Assembly (NCBI GenBank): GCA_963693085.1
Contig: OY856409.1
Location: 1,539,978,072-1,540,042,071 of the forward strand
Direction: 5' to 3'
Source: Alisma plantago-aquatica
Taxonomy: Eukaryota > Streptophyta > Magnoliopsida > Alismatales > Alismataceae
DNA length: 64,000 nt
Below are positions 56,763 to 64,000 of this stretch, piece after piece (position 1 is the first letter of the stretch; every line of letters begins with the position of its first letter). The position numbers and the translations under genes were made by a program. The notes beneath the pieces are model-generated. The model had not been told where the DNA came from and searched no databases. It saw only the letters and a list, made by a program, of their open reading frames with translations.

Positions 56763-57542
56763 GTGGTAGAGACAGTTGAAGATGAAGAAGGGAAGGCCAC
56801 AGAGGAGCCTATTGCAGACCAGGAGAAGGATAATATGACGCCATATGTGCCTCCACATCAGAGGGCACAGATCGTCCACGCCCCTTACCCCAAGGGTCTC
56901 AAAGCCAAGAAAGTGGATGCACAGTTCAAGAAATTTTTGGACAGTTTTAGAAAACTTTCTGTTAATATTCCTTTGTTGGAGGCGATTAAGCAGATACTCT
57001 CGTATGGTAAATTCTTGAAAGATATAATTACCAAGAAGAGGAAGATACCTGATACAGAGGTGGTAGTGCTTAAGGAGCAGGTCAGCGCCTTCATTCTGGG
57101 TAAACTGCCACCAAAGAGACAAGATCTGGGCTGCTTCAACATCTCCTGCTATATTGGAAAAGTAAAATTTGGTGAGGCACTATGTGATTCCGAGGCAAGT
57201 ATCAACTTGATGTCCCTCTCTACATTCAAAAAGCTTGGGCTAAAAGAATCTCGACAGAGCAATATGACAATTCAACTGGCAGACAATTCTGTGGTGAGGT
57301 CGTATGGTATTTGTGAGGATGTCTTAGTAAAGGTTGATAGGTTTGTGTTCCCAGCTGATTTTGTTGTTATGGAGATGCAAGATGAACCAGGGAATGAGCT
57401 ACTTTTAGGAAGACCCTTTCAAGCCACTGTCGACGTGATACTGGAGATGGGTAGAGGCCGGTTGACAATGGGTATAGCCGATGACAGATTTGAAATACTC
57501 ATGCCACCAAATCCAAAGCAGTCACAAGCAAATGAACAATGA
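56763..57542 (+). pseudogene. Athila gag end and protease
   Basis: Open 259-codon frame. Residues about 40-130 read PYPKGLKAKKVDAQFKKFLD, then VNIPLLEAIKQILSYGKFLK, the Athila gag C-terminal block. Residues about 139-235 are the retropepsin-like protease: CDSEASINLMSLSTFKKLGL, then LLLGRPF. The family active site is D-L/S-GAS; here the Gly is Glu (CDSEAS), which should abolish catalysis. Stop at 57540 separates it from the next piece. Confidence 0.87.
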
Positions 57543-57602
57543 CATAAAATAAAGCACTTTGAGCACCACATCTCTCTTTGTCTAGGGAAGCCATTTCTTG
57601 AT

Positions 57603-58178
57603 ATGGCTCGTGTCATGACGAAGGTAGATAAGGGAACAATTGTTGTGGACATCATGGAGCAGACGAAGGTAATTTCTCTTGTGAAAGCAGTGGGTTATCC
57701 CGACGATAAAGAAGAAGTTTCACCGTCTACTGAGGATGAGGCTATAGTAGTCTCCATGTTTGACTCATACTCGCAACTGCCCCTTGAGGCATGTCTTTTC
57801 AACTTAATGGAAGATTGGATGAGAAGCACCTCATTACAAGAATGTGTAAAGATGCTTCAAGTGCTTCCTTGCTATTACGCCAAGCACTATGAAGATCTGG
57901 GACCGCTGCCACCACCGATTCAATCTTCCTTGGTCAGCCCACCTGAGTTGGAACTTAAGTCGCTGCCCCCCCCCCACTTAAAGTATGTCTTCTTGGCTGA
58001 TAATGAGAAGCTTACGGTGATCATATCGGCATATCTGAGTGCCGATGAAGAAGCGCAGTTGATGATTGAGTTGAAGAACCACCGTGGTGCATTTGGGTGG
58101 TCCGTTTCTGACATAAGGGGATCTCCCCTACTCTATGCCAGCACAAGATCCGGCTTGTGGAAGGAGCCAAGCCAGTGA
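57603..58178 (+). pseudogene. Athila protease-RT linker
   Basis: Frame of 191 codons containing LELKSLPPPHLKYVFLADNE, VIISAYLSADEEAQLMIELK and HRGAFGWSVSDIRG, the conserved linker before Athila RT. A run of ten C at 57967-57976 lies within it and is a candidate slippage site. Frameshifts separate it from the RT start at 58208. Confidence 0.85.
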
Positions 58179-58207
58179 TTCAGCCGCAGCGTTGACTCAA
58201 TCCTAGC

Positions 58208-59650
58208 ATGATGGAGGTCGTCAAGAAGGAGGTGATCAAGCTTCTTTCGGCGGGCATCATTTATGCTATTTCAGATTCGACATGGGTAAGCCCCACACAG
58301 GTAGTCCCTAAAAAGAGGGGAATCATTGTCACTCAAAATATGTTGAATGAACCGGTCACCACCCGATTGGTAACCGCGTGTTTGCATTGATTACCGCCGT
58401 CTGAACTCCGCTACTTTGAAAGATTATTTTCCTCTCCCATTCATTGATCAAATTTTAGAGCGATTGGCTTGCCGCTCTCATTTTGCTTTTTAGACGACTA
58501 TTCCGGCTATAATCAGATTTCCATTGATCCTAAGGATCAAGAATAGTCGACCTTCACTTGTCCTTACGGAACTTTCACTTACCGTCGCATGCCTTTTGGT
58601 TTGTGCAACGCACCGGCCACTTTTCAGCGTTGCATGCTTGCTATTTTCTCTGATATGGTGGAGCGTTGTTTAGAGGTTTTTATGGATGACTTTTCCGTCT
58701 ACGGTGCGTCATTTGACGAATGTTTGTAAAATCTTGATAAGGTGTTGCAAAGATGTGAGGACACACATTTAGTCCTCAATTGGGAAAAGTGTCATATGAT
58801 GGTAAATGAAGGCATAGTGCTAGGACACAAGGTGTCCTGCAAGGGACTGGAGCTGGATCCAGTAAAGATTGAGGTTATTTCCAAACTACCTCCACCGAAT
58901 ACGGTGAAAGGGATGCGGAGTTTCCTTGGTCACGCGGGGTTTTATCGCCGGTTTATCAAGGACTTTTCGAAAATAGCTAAGCCGCTATCGGAATTGCTTG
59001 AGAAAGATGTAGTTTTTTATTTTAACGATAAATGTTTGCATGCTTTTGAGGTACTTAAAAAAAATTTGATTTCTGCGCCGGTTGTTCAAACGCCGGATTG
59101 GACTAAGCCCTTCGAACTTATGTGTGACGCGTCGGATTTTGCCGTAGGGGCTGTTCTTGGGCAGCGTCTTGAGAACAAACCTACAGTGATTTTTTATGCG
59201 TCTAAAACTTTAAATGATGCCCAACTAAATTACACCACTACTGAGAAAGAATTGCTTGTCGTAGTTTTCACTTTCGAAAAATTTAGGCAATATTTAGTGG
59301 GTTCTAAGGTTGTGGTGTGGATTGATCATGCCGCCATAAAATACTTAATGGAGAAGAAAGATGTTAAACCTAGATTGATTAGGTGGATCTTATTATTGCA
59401 AGAATTCGACATTGAAATTAAGGATAAGGCGAGCATTGAGAATGTGGTTGCGGACCACTTATCTCGGTTAGAGCGGGTTAATGAGAGGGATACTAACATA
59501 TCCATTACCGAGACATTTCCGGATGAGCAAATTCTTTCAATTCAATCTATGGATCCTTGGTTTTCGCATATTGTCAATTACATTGCATGTAAGGAAATCC
59601 TGGATGATTGGACTTATCAAGAGAAAAAAAAAAGGTTTTCCATTCTTTGA
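58208..59650 (+). pseudogene. Athila reverse transcriptase and RNase H
   Basis: 58208 begins MMEVVKKEVIKLLSAGIIY and DSTWVSPTQVVPKK. The core at about 58400-58720 is frame-shifted but shows RRMPFGLCNAPATFQRCM and the catalytic FMDDFSVYG (normal for Athila). 58742-59650 (302 codons) is open: [38 protein letters not shown], then RNase H with [35 protein letters not shown] and DHAAIKYL. Confidence 0.88.
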
Positions 59651-59738
59651 GATATTATTTTTGGGATGACCCTGTTTTGTTGAGACAATGCAGGGATGGA
59701 ATCTTGCGCAGGTGTGTACGGAAAATGAATAGGATAGT

Positions 59739-60366
59739 GTGCTTAGTCACTGTCATACACTACCCACTGGCAGTCATCATGCGAGTGCAAGGACGGCGGC
59801 CAAGGTGCTAGAGAGTGGCCTTTACTGGCCTAAACTTTTCAGAGACGCCTATGACTATGTGAGGCGGTGTGATTCCTGTCAAAGGGCAGGTAATATCTCA
59901 AAACAGCAAGAGATGCTCCTCGATGTATTTCAAGAAGTTGAGGTATTTGATTTGTGGGGTATTGATTTCATGGGACCCTTTGTATCCTCTAATTCTAATT
60001 TATATATCTTGCTTGTTGTTGATTATGTATCGAAGTAGGTAGAGGCAATACCCACAAGGACTAATGACGCTGCAGTAGTGTGCAGGTTCGTGAAGGATCA
60101 TATTTTCTACAGGTTTGGTGTGCCACGGATGATCATTAGCGATGGGGGCACCCACTTCACGAATCGGAAATTCGTTGCATTATTGAGCAAATACGGGGTC
60201 AAGCACAATGTAGGTACCCCGTATCACCCGCAAACACAAGGTCAGGTGGAAGTGTCGAACAGAGAGATTAAGAAGATCCTGGAGCGCACAGTGGCCTCGT
60301 CAAGGAAGAATTGGAGTGTGTTGCTACCGGATGCACTATGGGCATACATGACCGCATCTAAAACAC
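59739..60366 (+). pseudogene. Athila integrase, N-terminal and catalytic part
   Basis: The zinc-binding HHCC arrangement is visible (HTLPTGSHH ... CDSCQRAGN). Catalytic residues appear in DLWGIDFMGPF (Asp), IISDGGTHFTN (Asp) and TPYHPQTQGQVEVSNREIKK (Glu). A stop (tag) at 60036-60038 after VDYVSK replaces Trp. The frame reaches ASKTPIG and is cut by hAT-E. Confidence 0.88.
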
Positions 60367-60374
60367 CCATAGGC

Positions 60375-61070
60375 CATACTTGTTAAGGCGGCAAGGCGAC
60401 ACGGCGTTGAGGCCGGACGCCTTGTGCCTAGGCGCGCCTAGGCGACCTTTAAAAATAATAATTTATGTATATATTTTATGTATATATACATGTGTCATGG
60501 GTTTTCCCCACTCATATACACACATTGTATAGTTATATATGTAGTTAACTACATATTTATAGTCGATCTCTCCATATATATGTATTTTATTGTAAGAAAA
60601 AATAACCAATTACATTTCTAATATATTATCATTTGACAATAATGTCAAGGACACGAAAAGAATTATTGTAAAGAATGTAAGAGTGATCAACATATAAATA
60701 TATATTTATTGTCATACATAGCTACAAATATTAAGCAATGTAATCACTATCCTTCATAGCATAGCTACTTAGTACAATCTGAATTGAAGGTGCAAACTAA
60801 GAAAAATCAAATGTGTACTAAGAGTATTAGATCCAATCAAACAAAAAAGAGTATTAGATCCAGTCAAACCCAAAAAAGAATATTAGATCCAATTAAAAAG
60901 TGATATTTGGCACATAAAATAGGCAACACTATCAATTTTGAGCATTGGTGCAGCCATATCAAACATTAAAATAAGTAAATATACAACTAGACCCACAAAA
61001 CTAGGTCACTGTAGCATTATAATAAAGTGTCCTCGCCTAGGCGCAGCCCTGGGGCGCCTTGACAAGTATG
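60375..61070. mobile_element. hAT-E: non-autonomous hAT-like element in Athila integrase
   Basis: Flanks ccataggc (60367-60374) and ctataggc (61071-61078), 7 of 8. Termini CATACTTGTTAAGGCGG and CATACTTGTCAAGGCGC (right, reverse complement), with gcctaggcg motifs inside. The integrase wording SKTPIG on the left continues as GTTPFRMVYDQACHLPVELE on the right, confirming a clean insertion. Confidence 0.9.
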
Positions 61071-61078
61071 CTATAGGC

Positions 61079-61547
61079 ACTACGCCTTTTAGGATGGTGT
61101 ACGACCAGGCATGCCATTTGCCGGTAGAATTGGAGCACAAAGCGCACTAGGCGCTAAGGAAATTGAATTTGAGCATGGACGAGGCAGGGAGAAAGCGAAT
61201 GTTAGAGCTCAATGAGCTAGACGAGCTAAGGATGAATGCTTACGAGAACTCAAGGATCTATAAGGAGCGAACAAAGCAAATCCATGATCGCCACATTCAG
61301 CTGCGAGTGTTCAAAAAGGGTGAAAGGGTGCTTTTGTTCAATTCAAGGTTAAAGTTGCATCCTAGAAAATTGTGATCCCGCTGGAGAGGACCGTTTGTGG
61401 TAGAGGAGGTGCGACCCCAAGGTGCTATCATGGTTAAGGATGGTGATAGAACATTCTTAGTAAATGGTCAAAGATTGAAGCACTATTATGGGGAGGACTA
61501 CACAAGGAAGGTGCATGAGGTTAAACTCATGGCGCTTAAGGAAGAAT
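61079..61547 (+). pseudogene. Athila integrase C-terminal part
   Basis: Resumes with TTPFRMVYDQACHLPVELEH, then [20 protein letters not shown] and [18 protein letters not shown], a stop, and then SRWRGPFVVEE-type wording up to ALKEE-stop. This is the usual integrase tail of Athila. Confidence 0.85.
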
Positions 61548-61668
61548 GAACAGCTTGATTTCGTCTAGCCTAAGACGTTAAAGTAGGGCGCTTGTTGGGA
61601 GGCAACCCAACCATTAGTGATGGTATTTTCATTTAGTTAATTTTTCATATTTTTGAAGTATTTTTCAC

Positions 61669-62740
61669 TATGTTGTACAGGCCCTCGCCTGGGCGACGCC
61701 TAGGCAGCGCCTGGGCGCCTAGGCTTAAGCCAGCCCGCTCAAACTGGGCGCCCAGCCCCCTAATTGACCTAAGTTGTTGCCCAAGGCCTTTTGAGGCCCA
61801 AATTAAGCCAATTCAAGGCTAATTTAGCATAAATTAGATTCGAATTTGATCAAATTTAGTTATTTTATGGTTAAATTGGGTCTGATTTATCCCAAACGGG
61901 GTCAATTTAGGGTAAATTAGGTCTGATTTGGGAAGAAATAGGCCTGATTTGGGGGAATTAGGTCTAATTTGGGAGAATTGAGTCTGATTTGGTCATTTAA
62001 GGCCTCATTTAGATCAACATAGGGAAATTTAAGTTTAGTTAGGTTTGATTTGGTCATGTTATGCAAATTAGGTTTGATTTTAGGCCAAATTATGTCAAAT
62101 TTGAACATATTAGGTTTGATTAGGGGAAAATAAGTCTGATTTTGGAAAAATGGTCACATATGGTGAGATTAGGTCTAATTTTGCCAAATAAAATATTGTT
62201 TAGGTCAATATAGGAAAATTTTGGAGAAATTAGGTTTGATTGGATCATAATATACAAAATTAGGTTTTATTTAGGCCAATCATGTCAAAATTGGGCACAT
62301 TAGGTCTAATTTAGGGGAAACAAGTATGATTTGGGGGAAATTGTTCTAAATTGGATGACTAGGTCATATTTGGCCAAATTTTGTCTAATTTAGGTGAATA
62401 TATGAACAATTTATGGAAAGTGGGTTTGATTAGGTCATGGTATACAAAATTAGGCAAAAATTAGGATAAACTAGGTCAAATTTGACCAAATATGAATCAA
62501 ATGAGTTTATATTAGAGCCAATCAGTTCTAGGTTAGGTCTTGTTAGTTTTGATTTAGCCTAAATTCTACCTAATAGTATTATACAAGTTTTGGCTACAAA
62601 CATTATACATGTTTAGCTTTCTGATTTCTATATGAATTTTGTTTAGGTAAAACTTCCACAATTCAATCCATATCTAATGATTTTGTTGCTTTCTTCAGAC
62701 GATGCTAGCACATTAATTGCATATTTATCATGTCTGTTTT
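61669..62740. mobile_element. hAT-G: hAT-D relative, right end not seen
   Basis: The left end CTATGTTGTACAGGCCC followed by gcctgggcg motifs matches hAT-D termini. 62640-62740 matches hAT-D 56016-56115 (aaaacttccacaattca, tctaatgattttgttgcttt). No matching right terminus follows; a T-rich stretch and LINE-like sequence begin there, so a later insertion probably separates the right end. Confidence 0.6.
61800..62560. repeat. Degenerate ttaggtctgattt repeats in hAT-G
   Basis: About 35 variants of ttaggtctgatttgggga recur every 15-30 bp across 750 bp. hAT-D has a 150 bp array in the same relative position, so the two relatives carry different internal arrays. Confidence 0.75.
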
Positions 62741-64000
62741 TTTTTGTTCGCACAAAAATCATGTTACTTTATTATGATGCCAAAACTTTAGGTACAAGCG
62801 ATCTGCACCCCTTAATCCTCTATGGGATTACAGAGAAAAACTATATAATACTATGGTCTTACACAAAAGACCCAAAACAGAAAGAAAGAAAAGATCCAAC
62901 CGTAGAAACCTCAACAAAACAGAAATACAGAATTCTGATTGAAAACTCATCGTCCTAGGCAGATGAGGGGATCCACTGTCGATGCTCACCCACAAATAGG
63001 GATGAGCATCGGGCCGGGTTATACCGGGTTTTGCCTGTCCCAAACCCAAACCCACATTTTAAAGTGAGCCACGGGCCAGGTTCGGGCCCGGATATTAATC
63101 TAAAATGTCAGCCCATACCCGGCCCATATAAGAATGCTGGGTTTCGGGGCGGATTCGGGTTTGCCCATATAACATCGAATGAACATACCAAATTTTGCTA
63201 GATCCAACTTGCTAACATGGAAACTAAACTAGTATGATATGTATTTTGTTATCAACCTTCAAAACAATATATATATTTTGTGATAAATGTAGTCGGAATA
63301 TAAACACCTTAGTTGTATGATCCCCTACAACAAAGAATGGATATTGAAAGAGCAACAAATCATTTTCTCATACATGTTAAAAAATCAGTGGAATCTATGA
63401 TGTTGTGGCTTTTTGCTTCTCATCCTATATGTATATACAATGAAATGGGTTTTGGAAGGGTAAGAGATCATTTGTCTCCTACATGTGGGCATATGAGAAA
63501 AAAAATGAGCATAATCTACTATGCATTGAGCAAAAGATCATTTATCCCCTACATGTGGACAGAGTGAGATCAAAAGAATGAAATCAAGTATGTCTATCTA
63601 TGTCAATGATAATTATCTTACTAGTATCAATTCACTAATCATGTTTATTGATTACAGATTTTCTATGTTGCCATTGATTGGATACATACTACATATTGCA
63701 TCAAGAAATTTGTAAGTTTTTCTTTCAAGACAAAGATAAATGTATGCATCTATAATGTACATAAAATCTAATCTGGGTATTCGGGTTCTCGGGCATGGGT
63801 TTACCTCCGCCCATACCCGGCCCAAATAAAATATGGGTTTAAATTTTAGGCTCGGCCCACCCATATTATAAATCGGGTTCGGGTCTAGATCGGGTTATGC
63901 GGGCTGGGTCGCGGGTCGGATCGGGCCGACCCGACCCGATGCTCATCCCTACTCACAAATATTGGAGCCTCAACCATTAGAAGGATAGAAATCAACTAAA
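62741..64000 (-). mobile_element. Possible LINE 3' end interrupting hAT-G
   Basis: A T-run at 62738-62746 followed by gttcgcacaaaaatcatg and ttactttattatgatgcc would, on the minus strand, be a 3' untranslated end with a poly(A) tail, as in plant L1-like LINEs. No coding motif is visible before the window edge, and hAT-F is inserted in it. Tentative. Confidence 0.35.
62997..63951. mobile_element. hAT-F: non-autonomous hAT-like element
   Basis: TAGGGATGAGCATCGGG is perfectly inverted at the two ends (17 bp), followed by cgggcc/cccgac motifs. Flanks cccacaaa (62989-62996) and ctcacaaa (63952-63959), 7 of 8. No coding sequence. Termini resemble hAT-B and hAT-C (TAGGG-start, G/C-rich subterminal repeats). 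Confidence 0.9.

Larger units (their letters stand above)
56584..61668 (+). mobile_element. Athila-like Ty3/gypsy element, internal part without visible LTRs
   Basis: Ordered plus-strand remnants of gag end, protease, the Athila linker, RT, RNase H and integrase, followed by gcgcttgttgggaggcaacc, a wording typical of the sequence after Athila pol. hAT-E interrupts integrase and hAT-G cuts the 3' side. Neither LTR is within the window or recognisable. Domain order (RT-RNaseH-IN) and the protease wording identify the clade. Confidence 0.85.

Overview
This is nuclear DNA of a flowering plant, and almost all of it is transposable elements. Plant-type lineages are recognisable: Ty1/copia elements with short LTRs, an Athila-like Ty3/gypsy element, RTE LINEs, a tRNA-derived SINE, a Mutator-like element with long inverted repeats, and many non-autonomous hAT-like transposons. 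The sequence is AT-rich, has intron-bearing genes and carries a plant-type prenyltransferase fragment. The species cannot be named from the sequence alone. No tRNA, rRNA, CRISPR or bacterial-type system is present.

The one host gene I can support is MPP10 (U3 snoRNP / small-subunit processome protein) on the minus strand. Six in-frame exons with consistent splice sites and phases are visible: 48724-48907, 48531-48641 and 48297-48434, then after a 23,353 bp intron 24875-24943, 24736-24777 and 24550-24618. The other four introns are 82-117 bp. The giant intron is filled by one old copia element (Copia-2, about 26024-45902, minus strand). Into Copia-2 were inserted: hAT-B, which carries a geranylgeranyl diphosphate synthase fragment; hAT-K; a 5'-truncated RTE LINE; a 9.1 kb gag-only LTR retrotransposon; hAT-N; and hAT-L, which itself contains a SINE. 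Removing these six insertions and their target duplications leaves about 4.8 kb, a normal copia length, so the order of events can be read.

Left to right. 209-5046 is a near full-length RTE LINE (minus) with a 15 bp target duplication, interrupted by a solo LTR at 2951-4447 whose U3 holds four stem-loops at a 64 bp period. 6.7-9.2 kb is a decayed hAT transposase gene. 11.3-18.7 kb holds nested pairs of non-autonomous hAT elements. 16.5 kb and 18.9-24.4 kb carry old RTE LINE tails, the second split by a complete copia element (Copia-1, 19264-24250, TSD atagt). 24.5-48.9 kb is MPP10 with its nested intron. 49-50.4 kb is another hAT element with a GC-rich insert. 50.7-51.6 kb is the 5' end of a plus-strand copia. 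52.1-54.3 kb is a Mutator-like element, followed by an inverted-repeat element inside a TA microsatellite. 55.0-56.3 kb is a hAT with 150 bp tandem repeats. 56.6-61.7 kb is an Athila pol pseudogene with a hAT in its integrase, and the right end is further nested hAT and LINE-like material.

The most unusual signals are: the TE-filled MPP10 intron; the GGPPS fragment captured by a hAT element; at least twelve hAT-like insertions with readable 8 bp duplications; and an array of CGATCGG-type sites spaced about 21 bp apart (two helical turns), upstream of the TATA box in both LTRs and again in the leader of a gag-only LTR element. All identifications were made by eye from sequence and translations; no database search was run.
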